From assembly GCA_024138025.1 (NCBI GenBank), contig JAMXBD010004243.1:1-64000 (forward strand): DNA of 64,000 nucleotides, read 5' to 3'. Shown here one piece after another: positions 1 through 11,283 of the stretch. The translations under genes and the position numbers were made by a program. A model generated the notes under the pieces. It saw nothing but the letters and a program-made list of their open reading frames with translations, searched no databases and was not told where the DNA came from. The DNA comes from Combretum micranthum (lineage: Eukaryota > Streptophyta > Magnoliopsida > Myrtales > Combretaceae). Every line of letters begins with the position of its first letter. The stretch's first letter is position 1.

Positions 1-2030
1 GATTGTAATTGAAGAGTAGAAGTGTGTATAAGATCAGTGTGTGTTTTGTATTTTTTGTACACGTTTATTCGGCCTTGCGTGTGTCATAAACAGTGTTGGA
101 CCGACAGATTTAATAAATTGGGGCCGAATCCTCCTTGTGAATTGCTTCTTACTTGGTTTATACTACTAGGCCTATTATTGCCACATTCTAGTGATATTCT
201 TGGATGATGAGCACACCTTATGCATAATATTAAATGCTATTATGTGACAAAAGTGTCATTTATCAGCTTTGGTATAATGTATGAAGAGACCGTCACAAAT
301 ACGTGCTCTCTGGACATGGAAAATTACTATGCAATCTACTAATTTTGCAGAGTACATTATATGGCTTGGTCTACATTTCAAAGGAGAGAAAAAAAAAGTT
401 AAGAAAAGAGAAAATCATGTTGGTTGCATTATTCAACTTCAGGAGCAAAATGCGAAAAAAAATACTGACTGACCGATGCAAAAGGACATTATTCAACTCA
501 ATTTTTTTCCCGCATGTACTGGAACTAATAGACGGTTGTTATTGATTTGCGATTATAAAATTTTGGACTTTTTTATGAAGATTATGGTAAGCAACTGTAT
601 AGTGGGTGATCCATTTATTTAGTCTTAAGTATTATGGAAGATAATATAAAAATAACTATTTAAATTCTCTTATTAATCTAAAGTTTTTAAATATTATATT
701 AAATTCAATTTTCATATGTGAAGAATTTGACTGAAGTTTAAATTTATTAATTATCAAATTCAATATTTGTCATTTTCAGAACGATATCCTATCAAATGCT
801 TTATATCAAAGAGTACAAGGTAAAATAATATTTAAGAAATGTTTACCAACTTCTAAATTTATGTATAATATGTATATATGTATACAGATAAAAGTTCTAA
901 CAGTGGTTTTGATTTTAAGTTACGTCATCAATAACCACCCAAAAAATTTATCAGGAGAAAACTTGTGCCCATGTCAAAATTATCTCTGGACAAAATGAGA
1001 TGTTTAATGAAAACTTTAACTTAAAATCACTATTTAATAAAAAATGATGTATCAGATGATGTGTTATATATACATGAAGCAAGATCATAAATTCAAACAA
1101 GATGACGTGCTTGCGAAATCATAAATAAATTAGAGAAACTCCATTGCAAGTTGGATTTTAGAAGTAATTGAACCATACAAATGTTGAGTCAATAATGTGA
1201 TCCAATAAAAAATTCCTTAAATTTTTAAGTGCTACATATCTAACTAATAAATTTTCAATGTAATAATTAAAATTTTCTCTATTCAACTGCTACTCTAGCT
1301 CGCTATCCTCTTGTACCTAACACATTATACAATTTGCATCTTATACTAATTCTTTGTGACGATAATGTTCCGACTTCGATAAAGAAAATAAAATAAAAAA
1401 GAGAAATTCATGGTAAATCCAAATTCAATATGAAAGCTAAGAACTCCGTGGTATAGAAATATGAATATTGACCCTCCATGAAAAATAACACATAAGAAAT
1501 TAGTCCATCACAGCTTAAATGGAGGATGTTGCTAAGGATTAAATTTTCCCTCCTTTATTCTTCCAACAATTTATAACAATAATTGAGGGGACAAAAACGC
1601 TCCGGTACGAAATCGAAGAGTTAGATTGCCAAATAAAGCAATGCAACAACAACAATAATAATTACATATATTAACGAGTGTAATATATATTGAAACCACA
1701 TTAATATCTTGGAGCATATACTTAAAAACCTGGCTTTGAATTAACAAGTATGCCTTCTCTAAGCTGCGGGCTTTGAACATTTTATTTGGGTTCATTTTTC
1801 TTTTTTTATTTTCATATCAGAGCAATATTTAAAAAAAGAAAAATCATGTTATATTAAATAATAATGAGCTTGTCTAATGTAATCGAAATTGTAAATAAAA
1901 AATAATTTTTGTTGTAAGAACAAGGTAAAATACAGTATGAAAACACACATTTTACAGGTTTGGAGGTGCCATAAGAGACTAAAGCTGTAGAAAAGGTTAG
2001 TGTCATATCCGCTATCATCGACTCACTCAT
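1..2030. other. AT-rich stretch without recognisable gene
   Basis: I see no conserved protein, RNA gene or transposon terminus here. The short open frames lack any recognisable family signature and are what AT-rich DNA gives by chance. The stretch ends where similarity to the leader of the second NLR copy begins. Confidence 0.6.
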
Positions 2031-2133
2031 CCTCTGCTGTAAGAACAAGGTTTTAAAAGCCACCTTCCCAAGCACTTCTCTCAAATCCATCTCTTCTAAA
2101 CTCTAAACACAAACACTTGAACACTTCATCTAA
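2031..2133 (+). promoter_or_regulatory. 5' leader of NLR copy 1, shared with copy 2
   Basis: About 100 bases directly before the ATG at 2134 align with 10026-10135 before the ATG of copy 2. Both contain the stretch CTCAAATCCATCTCTT and a similar ACACTTGAA block, and both lack an upstream coding frame. This probably represents the old 5' untranslated leader. It supports the choice of the ATGs at 2134 and 10136. No clear TATA box can be assigned. Confidence 0.5.
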
Positions 2134-4130
2134 ATGGCGTGGATCAGTATATCCACCATCATCACATCCATCGTGGTAGGAGTGGTGACAGCAGTTGGAG
2201 GTTTTTTCTGTACAACTTTATATGATTGTTTCAAAGCAACCGTACAGGCTATCACCAATCCCCAATCACTGGATGACGTGATGCTACTTCCCGGTGTAAT
2301 TTGCACCTAAAAATTAAAAACTTGATAGCTCGAGGCGAGATAGTTAAACGCCCCACCCTTGGACGAAAACCAGTTGACCACTTCCATGACGTCCCCGAGG
2401 TCAAAGATGGCACCACTGCGGAAAGGAATTTGAAACGAGTGATGAACAAGCTCAACGATGATGATGTCTGGTGCATTGGGGTGTGGGGACCAGGTTGAGT
2501 GGGTAAGAGCACCCTTGTAAAGGCACTCAATAACAAGTTGGAGAGTGATTCTCCTTTTACCTTGGTCAAATTCATCAAGCTTAAGGGAGACGATGGACCC
2601 AAGCAGGTGAAGGAAGCCTATGCTAGAAGCCTGGGGTTGAATACAGGAGAAGCAATCAAAGATCAAATTCACAACACACTACAAAAAAAGAAGTTTCTGC
2701 TCATCCTGGATAATGTCTGGAAACCCATCGATTTGCCAAGCATAGGAATTCCTGAAAGATGGAAAGGTTCCAAAATAATATTGACTGCAAGATTTCATAG
2801 TGTGTGCACCAAAATGGATGTTAAGGAAATCAAAATAGAATATCTAGAAGAAGAAGAAGCTTGGCGATTATTTGAAGAAAAAGCCGGCAGAGAGGTTGTG
2901 AATGACAAACATATAAAACCACTTGCCAAAGAAGTTTGCAAAGAATGTGGTTATTTGGCCCTAGCTCTTCTTGTTGTGGGATCAGCCATGAAAAGGGAAA
3001 GGTACATTCAGAGGTGGCGAGATGCTGTCAGAAAACTGCGGAATTGTGTTCCTCTAGATGTCGATATCAAGTCAAAAGTCTACAATCCCCTAAAATTGAG
3101 CTATTTTCCTGGATGATACTCTTAAATCTTGTTTTCTGTATTGTTCTTTATATCCTGAGGGCTCCTACATCGAGATAGATGAATTAGTAGGCATATAGTA
3201 AGGGTTTGAGTTTGATCAAGAGGTTGAAGGAGTTGTCCCTACTTGAAGAAACGATTAGAGGTTCAACTAATCAAGAAGTAAAATTGCACGATGTAGTTCG
3301 AGATGTTGCCAGATGGGTTGGAAACCCTTGTAAAATCTGTTGTCTTCTCGGGATATGGAATATCTTACGGTCCAATCGTCACATTGCCGGAGGAAATTAA
3401 AACTTCCAGTGGATTTCTTTTGTTGACAATATGGAAATAACACTACCTGAATGTAAGAAGGATTACACTAGTGTGACTACATTGTACTTGGATGGAGAAG
3501 TTATAAATCTTGGTTGAAGGTTTCAACAGAGTTTCTAAAATGTTTTGACGCAGTTAGAGCCCTAAATATGAAGAGAGTTACGTTAATTGATTCTTCTCAA
3601 CTGCATTTGGAAGAACTCCATACTCTTATTTTAAAAAATTGTTTCGAGATAAAAGAATTGCCAACTGCAGATAATATCAAGATACTTGACCTTTCACGCT
3701 CTGACTTAAAGGTTTTGAATCTGTCTTATACTAGGTTGAAAAGAGTTGATGCTGATACAGTGCATAGCTTGAATTTCTTGAAGGTTCTTGAAATGTGGGA
3801 TAGCTGTTATGTATGGCCGGTAAGGAAAAGAAGTGAATCAGAAGAGGCAACACTACAGGACCTTCAGAACTGAAGTAGATGGCACTTACGAGGAATGTCG
3901 TTGGATGGAAAGGCTGAGAAGTTTTTACCTTGCTTATTTTATGTGTAATGTATTTAATATACTAAATATAAAAAACAGCAGGACTTTTGATGTCGAAATC
4001 CATTCCAAGAATATTAAGGTTGGGTCTTTTATTTTACATGCACAAATACTTTGTCTACAACCTCGTCTTGGGCGATGGAAAATATATCGTAGCGTAGACA
4101 GGGCCAAAAAGAAAAGAAAGATGCACAAAT
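2134..4130 (+). pseudogene. CC-NB-LRR disease-resistance gene relic, copy 1 (RPS5/RPS2-like)
   Basis: Relic of an intracellular immune receptor that would have sensed pathogen effectors through an ATP/ADP-switched NB-ARC module. The start at 2134 (MAWISISTIITSIVVGVV) opens a hydrophobic N-terminus and is shared with copy 2. The frame closes soon after, because about 175 bp of coiled-coil sequence present in copy 2 is missing. NB-ARC motifs follow: P-loop GPG-stop-VGKST with TGA at 2496-2498, kinase-2 KFLLILDNVW, RNBS-B GSKIILTARF, and CGYLALAL in the place of GLPLAL. A frameshift near 3110 precedes CFLYCSLYPEGSY (RNBS-D). VKLHDVVRDVARW then stands for the MHD motif. A further frame change leads to a short LRR block at about 3514-3870 (LDLSRSDLKVLNLSYTRLKR). 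The family usually has 850-1000 residues; here the LRR is only a stub. The 3' limit is approximate. Identification is firm, the exact subfamily less so. Confidence 0.9.
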
Positions 4131-5000
4131 CTTTGGACTACATATTCTTCTTACTTATTGTGGATTTTACTTTTTTTCAATTGAGTGCTTCTGCTCTGTT
4201 TACTCTTTTATCCGGAATTGTAATAATTTCCAATTTTGAGATTATTTCACTTTGGTTGAAATGTTCTTTTATCTTTTTAATTTAATTTTTCTTCAATTGC
4301 AAGTAAATGTCTTTGTTTTTCAGTTTTTGACATAAGGTGGTGATCTTACCTGGTTAAATGTTATTGTCGAAATGAAAAGAAGTCATCTTTGTTGGTGGAG
4401 GGGACTTTCGTCGACCCAACCTTGGCTTTTAGTGTCAGATATACCATTCTTATTTTCTGCATATTTTATTTAATAGAAATTAATTTTTATTTTACCAATT
4501 TATTACTCTTATTTTACTTTATTTGTTTTAGCCAGCTTTTCTCAATATTACATAAGTACACTCATATTAAACATATAAGCTGCAACTAATTATATGTGTC
4601 CTTCCAGTTTTTTATTTGTTTTTAAGTAATTTGACTAGCAGATGATTATTTATATATTTATATATTTTTAAACACACGTACTATTAATGCACTATATGGT
4701 AATATATTATAAAATCGTTAATTCCTTGCAGCATTAATCTTTTATATGAGAGGGAAAAACACAAAGGAGGAAAAAAAAAAAAACTGCTTTAAAACGTTTA
4801 GGAACACAAACTCAAGAAACTTACGAAATTGAGGTCATAGCCCCAATTAGAGGGGATTTTGTAGACTATTTGGTAAATACCTAAGATCATATTATACTCT
4901 TTTTTATTTAATTTCATTTATTTATTATTTTATATGCAAAGATCATTTCAAAACGTTCATAATGGCCTGAAAACGAGCTGCCCTTTTCAAATATTTTTAA
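4131..5000. repeat. 3' flank of NLR copy 1, duplicated at 26.4-27.3 kb
   Basis: This non-coding AT-rich stretch aligns with 26391-27290. Shared landmarks in the same order include TTTCACTTTGGTT, AAAAGAAGTCATC / AAAGGAAGTCATC, TCTTTTATATGA followed by GGGAAAAACA, AGGAACACAAACT / AGGAGCACAAACT, and TAAGATCATAT followed by TACTCTTTTTT. This shows that the NLR duplication unit extended well beyond the coding region. Confidence 0.75.
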
Positions 5001-6050
5001 TTAAAATAAAATATTTGACCCACAAAGAGGGGAAAAGAAAAAAAAGAATATTACATTATGAGAATGCCACTAGATGAAAATAATCCTAAATTTAGGCAAC
5101 TTCAACTCTTTTATTCAAGAGACAAGGTTGGTAGAATTACACCAACTTCTTCTATTGAAGAGACTAGTTTCGGCCTATAACTAATTAAAAAGAAAATTTA
5201 ATAAGACATAAATAAAAATTAAATTAAATTAATGGAAAAATACAAAAAAGTAAATAAAATGTTAAATTTTTATATTATTTTTCGTATAAATAGAAATTAG
5301 TTATTCTCTATTCACAACATTTAACGTATTGTTATCATTAATAGAACAAATAAATATAATTTAAAAACTTGTCTACTTGTTTTATATAGTGTACCAACAA
5401 ATGATCAATCTCACTTCTAAGTAATGTAATTTTTTCTTTCGTAAGCTCTAAAATATCAATCCCACTTTTAAATAATGTGACACTTCCTTTTATTTTGTAA
5501 CCTGTAAGAGAGGATTACTAGATTCCACTTGAGTTGATATCTATTTTATTTAAGCCAAATGAGGATTTGATGTCTTTTTTATTTTTTTTTCCTTTGTTAA
5601 CCTTTTAAATTTAAATTATTCTTTTATTTTATAGAGACTTACTTTCTAGAATTGTAAAAGTTTGAAGGACATTTTAGTAATTTTGTCCTGGCTTTTATTT
5701 AAAACTCCCTAATTATCCAATCTTTAAAGACATTTGTTTACCATGCATTTAGGATGTTTTTTTGTAATTTTAACAAGTTGGCAATTTCCAATGGTTACTC
5801 ACATTTTATGAAAACTGAGCATGATTCTCGGCATCAAACACCGAACTTTTAGAAGGCATAAACCTTCAAAACCAATATTTTAGTAAACTTTATATTAATT
5901 TTATTTGTGACACTGATTCTCAATATAAACAACACCACGGAAACCTTAATTTACATCCTCGCAAAAATAACATAAATAAATAAAAAAAGAGAAATTTGAT
6001 TTTAATAAATTAATCAGCTATTGCTAATATTAATAACATGGAATTAGAGT
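5001..6050. other. AT-rich stretch, nothing recognised
   Basis: No protein, RNA or transposon signature was seen. The sequence consists of A/T runs without obvious tandem order. Confidence 0.5.
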
Positions 6051-6069
6051 TTTTTTCTCAATTGTTCAG

Positions 6070-6142
6070 GTATTTATGTTTTCAAGGTTCAGATGTTGTT
6101 AGTGACCAGGGCTTGTATGAAGACTGGGGATTTCGTGTACTA
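6070..6142 (+). other. Possible terminal exon remnant
   Basis: After a pyrimidine-rich run and CAG (an acceptor-like site at about 6066-6069), one frame reads YLCFQGSDVVSDQGLYEDW and continues with GFRVL and a TAA stop near 6142. The residue mix is more protein-like than neighbouring random frames. I do not recognise the family, and no upstream exon is visible in the AT-rich flank. A second frame of the same stretch is also open and ends before GTGAG, so chance remains quite possible. Confidence 0.22.
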
Positions 6143-6379
6143 TAAAGGTGAGATGTGCAATAGTTTTTTCTTTTTATATATATTCGATGTTAGAACTTTA
6201 TTTATATTTAGAAGTAAATATAATATCATATAAAAACTCTATCTATTTAAATTTTACAATCAATTACCTGAATTTTCCTTATTTTCACAATTAACTACCT
6301 CACTTGAATACTATAAATAACCTCCAAAATGTATATGTAAATTATAAACTAACATTTTTAAATCTTAGGTAGTTGATGG

Positions 6380-7795
6380 TAAGATTTAGTAACAACATTG
6401 GACTTCAATGAACAGCAGTAAATGTCTTGGGATCAATTTTGCCCATAACGGAGCATTGTTACTGAACATAGCTAAAAGAATGACAAATGGAACCATTCAA
6501 GAAAGATGTTCTGAATTCTCTGTTTAGAGGGACATTATTGCTCCATTCAATACACAATACATGAAGTCAATAACTTCCTTCATACCCGATTATTTCACAG
6601 ATATACAGACTTGTACTCAAACCAGCATATTCCAATGCTCCCATTCTTAAGCCTGTTGCTTAAATTGATGAAATCCAAAGAAAAAATATATTTTGATGAT
6701 GAACCCGTCAATGTCAAGCTTCAAAGCTGAAGCATACACTTAAGACACCATTCCTTTCACTACATAAAAGCAGGTTATCGACTGGCAATTTGATTTCAAG
6801 TACCACATAAACAGTTTGAATGATTTTTCCTAAATTGAGATGACCAATATACATTTATCCTTAATATAGCACAACTCGACAACCTCAATTGCTACTGCTG
6901 CACAAAATTTTACATAAGATTGCTGGTCTATGTAATGGGACTCCTAATATTTACCAGGGTACATGAATATTATCTAGATGATCACCTTGCAAAAACAAAA
7001 AATCCATTCATACCCAACAAAACACAGGTTCTCAAGAGCTAAAATCACCAAACAAAAACAGGATACCAAATTTTCTAGATATATTACTAGATCCTTGGCA
7101 GGTGATTTCCGAATTTTATGCCTGAGGTTTAAAAATTACTACATGCCACAAGCGTCAAACTTTTTATCAGAATTTGTGTTGTCAGATCCACTAGAGATTC
7201 TTAACCATGCACCAGCACACATCTTACACCGACCAAACAACAACACACGCTGACAGTGAGGCAAAATAACACAAGCACACACACAGCAGCTATGTAGCTG
7301 CTGTCACACACACGCGATGACTGGCGCACGCTCTTGCCACTCACTCAAGCCACACACACAGAGGCACAAATACGCACACACATAGCAACAACCACGCACC
7401 GGCACACATCTCACAGCGACCAAAACAACAGCACACTCGTCCGAAGCCCGTGGTGTGCCAATCGAACACTTGATTCAATTCACAAAATTGCACCCAACAA
7501 TTTCTCTACATTATCCAATCAGTACATATTCATAAAGCTATCTTTGAGCAAAGTCGGACTGAAGTATCCATCTCGGAATCAAACGAGAAAATCAATTAAC
7601 TCTATAAAATAAAAACAACCACCAAGAGCAGTGAATGGGATAGATTCAATTTTACCGTGTGAGATCAAAATATTTGAGAAACGCGAGATCCAAAACCCTA
7701 GACTCGATGCGGGTGGATAATTAGCGAAGAGTCGGCACTGGTGATGATCGGATTGTTCACAAATGCTGTGGATCTTGCGGGATTTGACAAGCCTT

Positions 7796-7833
<38 letters not shown>

Positions 7834-7835
7834 AT
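6380..7835 (-). other. Leader-like or first-intron-like gene fragment on the minus strand
   Basis: Read on the minus strand, this begins with a GA repeat (7797-7827), followed by a balanced-composition stretch containing TCTAGGGTTTTGGATC. These are two features common in plant 5' untranslated leaders. Further on come TG/GT-rich stretches (7230-7420) and then AT-rich, intron-like sequence. The first ATGs open only very short frames (for example MDTSVRLCSKIAL-stop). No downstream coding exon was found, so it is either a duplicated gene 5' end or a non-coding transcript. Base composition clearly differs from the flanks. The two open frames of about 90 codons on the plus strand are by-products of the CA-rich composition. 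Confidence 0.3.
7797..7827. repeat. (CT)n microsatellite
   Basis: An uninterrupted CT run of about 31 bases. On the minus strand it is a GA repeat at the start of the leader-like fragment. Confidence 0.95.
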
Positions 7836-7855
7836 GATTAAATAGCTATGACGAT

Positions 7856-8545
7856 TTTTCCTTTAGTCAATATTCTTAAATGTAATAATAAGTTTATTTC
7901 TTAAAAGAAAAGTAAAATAATAATATTAAAGAGATTGATAGATATATATTAAATAGATAGATAGATAGATAGATAAATAGTTATTAAATAGCAATTAAAT
8001 TATATGGATAGATAGATATATATTAAATAATAATGATGATTTTTTTCTTTAGTCAATATTCTTAAATAAAATGATAAGTTTATTCTCTTAAATGAAATGA
8101 TTAAATAATAGTATTACAGAGATTAATAAATTAGTATATAAAACTATATGATAAAAATGTGCGACGAATAAAAGGGTTTTGGCTTAAATTATATGATAAA
8201 ATGATCAAATAATAATATTAGAGAGATTGATAAATTACCATATAAAACTATATGATAAAAATGTGCGACAAATGAAAGGATTATGGCCTAAATTATATAA
8301 ATAGATAGATAGATATTAAATAGCAATTAAATTATATAGATGATATAGATTAAATAGCAATGATGATTAATTTCTTTAGTCAATATTCTTAAATGTAATT
8401 ATAAGTTTATTTCCTTAAATAAATGATCAAATAATAATATTAAAGATATTAATAAATTACCATATAAAACTATATGATAACAATGGTCAACAAATGAAAG
8501 GGTTCTGCCTTAAACTATATACATAGATATAGATATAGATATTAC
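7856..8545. repeat. Complex tandem array with GATA microsatellites
   Basis: Imperfect copies of one unit begin at about 7856, 8044 and 8369 with CTTTAGTCAATATTCTTAAA. Each continues with a block resembling TATAAAACTATATGATAA and GAAAGGGTT. GATA-type runs (for example 7958-7978) and TAAATAGCAATTAAATTATAT lie between them. Within the second unit the ATATGATAAAAATGTGCGAC block is itself repeated. This looks like local tandem duplication with internal slippage rather than a known transposon. No coding potential was seen. Confidence 0.75.
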
Positions 8546-8839
8546 AATCGTCAATATGGGCAGTTTTACTTTTTTATTATTTCTTTCTTTTATTTTTCCT
8601 ATTTTGTGCTATGCTTTGTTAAAGATCTAACTTTGGATTTTGTAATTGAGTTGACTTGACCTGTTGATTTATCTGGTCAATTTATGTGAAAAAGTAATAT
8701 AATGGGCGAAGCTTTTGTCCACAAAATTTTTTTTTGAAAAAAAAAAAACTTAAATGTACATGTTATGATTTTTATTACCTAATTATTATAGCAAAATTAC
8801 ATTTAAAACTCACGTTTCATATTATCCCTAAATAATTGC

Positions 8840-9050
8840 ATCATGAAGGTGCAAGTTAGTAAAAACATGTATAGCATTGATGTATGTCATAAATGCAATT
8901 CACTTTAAATCATATTTATGATATGCGATTAACAAATATTATTAATTAATAAGTAAATCGCATGTTAGGGGTGCGATTTATATATTATCGTTAAATCCCA
9001 TCTTTAAGATGCGATTTTATGTTGATTTTTTATAATTAATTTTATATAAT
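8840..9050. repeat. Stem-forming ATGCGATT repeats
   Basis: ATGCGATT/AATCGCAT motifs recur in both orientations within about 120 bases (8920-9020), for example AAATCGCATGTTAGGGGTGC and TCTTTAAGATGCGATTT. Such short stems occur in small DNA-transposon remnants, but no termini or target duplication could be defined. Confidence 0.3.
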
Positions 9051-10025
9051 TTATATTTATGTATTTTGATTTGACAAAATCCTTATTCATACAATTTTTA
9101 CGAAACAAATGGATACAACTACATGATTCTGTCTCTTTTTTCCCTTTGAAATGTAGACCAAACTATATTATGTATTCTTTTATTAATTCGTATCATGTAT
9201 GTCATGACAGTTGTATAGGCGATCATTGGAAAACATTTGAGCATTATACTATAAACTATGCGTTTAGATATTAAGAAACGTTAATTAAAATCATATCTAA
9301 CAAACGGAGAAGGAGGAAATTGAAAAACACGATCTATATTTTAGTGTTTTTGCAATCTATTGGTGAATGAAAATGTTCTACAAGAAGCAGAAGATCATGT
9401 TGCTAATTTGTTCCCATAAGGCTTGAGTGGCAATAATCTTAAAAGTTCTCATCATCAACTAACGCGAAGAAGGATATAGCCATTGTTGCGGGGGGGAGTG
9501 TTGTTATCAGCTTATTTATTTGTTAGTATTATTTCAATATTTTCTAAATGTTAGTTAATATGGTTGTTGCAGAATCTATAAATAGTATCCTATTAGTGTT
9601 TTTTTTTTTTTTTTTTTATAGTTATGTAGTGGATATAGTTGAACCAATCTCATTATGTCATTAAATGGCTTAGATTTATTGCAACAGTAATCGAAATCGT
9701 TATATTTTTTGTACTAATTTTTTAAGAATCAATTTAATTATAGCTTTAGTAATGGTATGAACCCACCGAATTGTAATTAGTTGTGTAGTTTGGATAAAAA
9801 TAGATGGACATGAAATTATAGTGACACGGGAAAATTTTATGGTCCTATCACCATTCAACTACTTAGGTCATATCCAATCGTGATCGAACTACTAAAATAG
9901 TTAATATTTCAGTTACTATATTTATTTTAACAGTTAGATGGTTAACTGAACGGTCCTATCAATAAGACTATAAAAGCTTTCATAATATAATATACTAAAA
10001 TAGAAAGTAGCTTCTCTCTCATCTT
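9051..10025. other. Intergenic, nothing recognised
   Basis: AT-rich, with a T run at about 9600-9620. An open frame of 71 codons at 9059 has no recognisable domain. Similarity to the leader of NLR copy 1 begins at about 10026. Confidence 0.5.
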
Positions 10026-10135
10026 CATCCTCTTCTATAATAGCATGGTATTGAAAGCCAACTTCCCAAGCAATCCTCTCAAATCCATCTCTTGAACTCT
10101 AGACACAAAACACTTGAAGACTTCATATAAATTAA
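10026..10135 (+). promoter_or_regulatory. 5' leader of NLR copy 2
   Basis: Aligns with 2031-2133 in front of copy 1, including CTCAAATCCATCTCTT and the run-up to the ATG, with small insertions. This is probably the ancestral untranslated leader. Confidence 0.5.
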
Positions 10136-10680
10136 ATGGCATGGATCAATATATCCACCATCACTTCCATCGCGTTAGGAGTGGTGATAGCAGTTGGAGG
10201 TGTTTTTTGTACACCTTTATATGATTGTATCAAAACAACCATAGATGCTATCATGAATCCTCCATCACTGGATGGATTCGGATAAGCTGAAGCAGTTGTT
10301 GATTGACATCAACGCCATGACTGGCTTGAAGGTGATAAACAAATGGATTTGTGAGGCCAAGCAGATCATACACCAGATTTATAAACTTCATCTACAGCAA
10401 AGTGGATTAACTAACCACAATGATGACCACCAATCCAGCAGCTATAACGGGGTGATGCTTGTTCCAAGTGCAAGTTGCATAGCAATATTACGAAAATGAT
10501 AGCTCGTGGTGAGATAATCAAATGCCCCACCCTTGAACGAGAAATGGTTAAGCACATCCATGACGTTCCAAGTATCAAAGATGGCGCCACTATTGAAAGA
10601 AATTTACGAGTCATGGACATGCTCAATGACAATGACATTTGGTGCACTGGGGAGTAGGGACCGGGTAGAGTGGGCAAGAG

Positions 10681-11283
10681 TAGAGTTGGGCAAATGGGCC
10701 TGACGGGCCGGGCCGGGCCTGCCCACATCGGCCTGCAGGTTAAACGATCCGGGTCATTTTGGCCTGCTTTTAAATGGGCCAAAATTTCTCGATCCAGGCC
10801 AGGTCTGTAGGCCAAATAATTTTTTTTTCTTATGTTAGTTTATATAAAAATTAGAATATTTATATATTTTAAGATTATATATATATTAAAAATTAATTTT
10901 GTTACAATTTTCATTACTTATAAATGAAAACAAGTTTTTTAAATAATTTATTAGATATTATATTATGTTTAAATCAATAAATATATACTTAAAAAAATAT
11001 TATAATGCTTATGATGTATGTATTAATCTATTTTCTTCCATAATATATCCTAAATAATCACGAATATGTTATTGTACTATTTTTATTCTTACATTTTTCT
11101 TCTCTTTTTCTCTTTTCTTTTTTTGCTCTTAGCCCCCCAGGCCGGTCCGGCCCACCCGTGGGCTAAACGGGCTAGACCAATTTAGCCCGCATTTAAACAG
11201 AAAAAAAAAAAATTGACCGCGGCCCACTTTTTGAGTAGGTAAATGGGCCGGCCGGCGAGCTATGGTCCTTATGCCTAGCTCTA
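10681..11283. mobile_element. hAT-type MITE, 603 bp, inside the P-loop of NLR copy 2
   Basis: Flanked by an identical 8-bp duplication, GGCAAGAG, at 10673-10680 and 11284-11291. Removing one copy restores continuity with NLR copy 1. The termini are imperfect inverted repeats: left TAGAGTTGGGCA, right end read inward TAGAGCTAGGCA. The subterminal parts are rich in GGGCC/GGCC repeats on both sides, and the core is AT-rich with no transposase frame. The 8-bp duplication, a TAGAG-type terminus and GC-rich subterminal repeats fit non-autonomous hAT elements. Confidence 0.92.

Noticed and set aside
2691..2723. miR482/2118-type target site at the NLR P-loop or kinase-2
   Set aside because: The P-loop coding sequence here does not match the GG(V/I)GKTT coding pattern on which that microRNA family relies, as far as I can judge by eye.
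2301..3116. Functional NB-ARC-only protein from copy 1
   Set aside because: A TGA splits the P-loop, the start would lack a Walker A motif, and the frame is lost before the MHD region.
6690..6735. C/D-box snoRNA candidate (GATGATGA ... CTGA)
   Set aside because: The boxes are only about 30 bases apart, there is no terminal stem and no second box pair.
7334..7612. 92-codon frame rich in T, H and R
   Set aside because: It arises from CA repeats; no family resemblance and no continuation.
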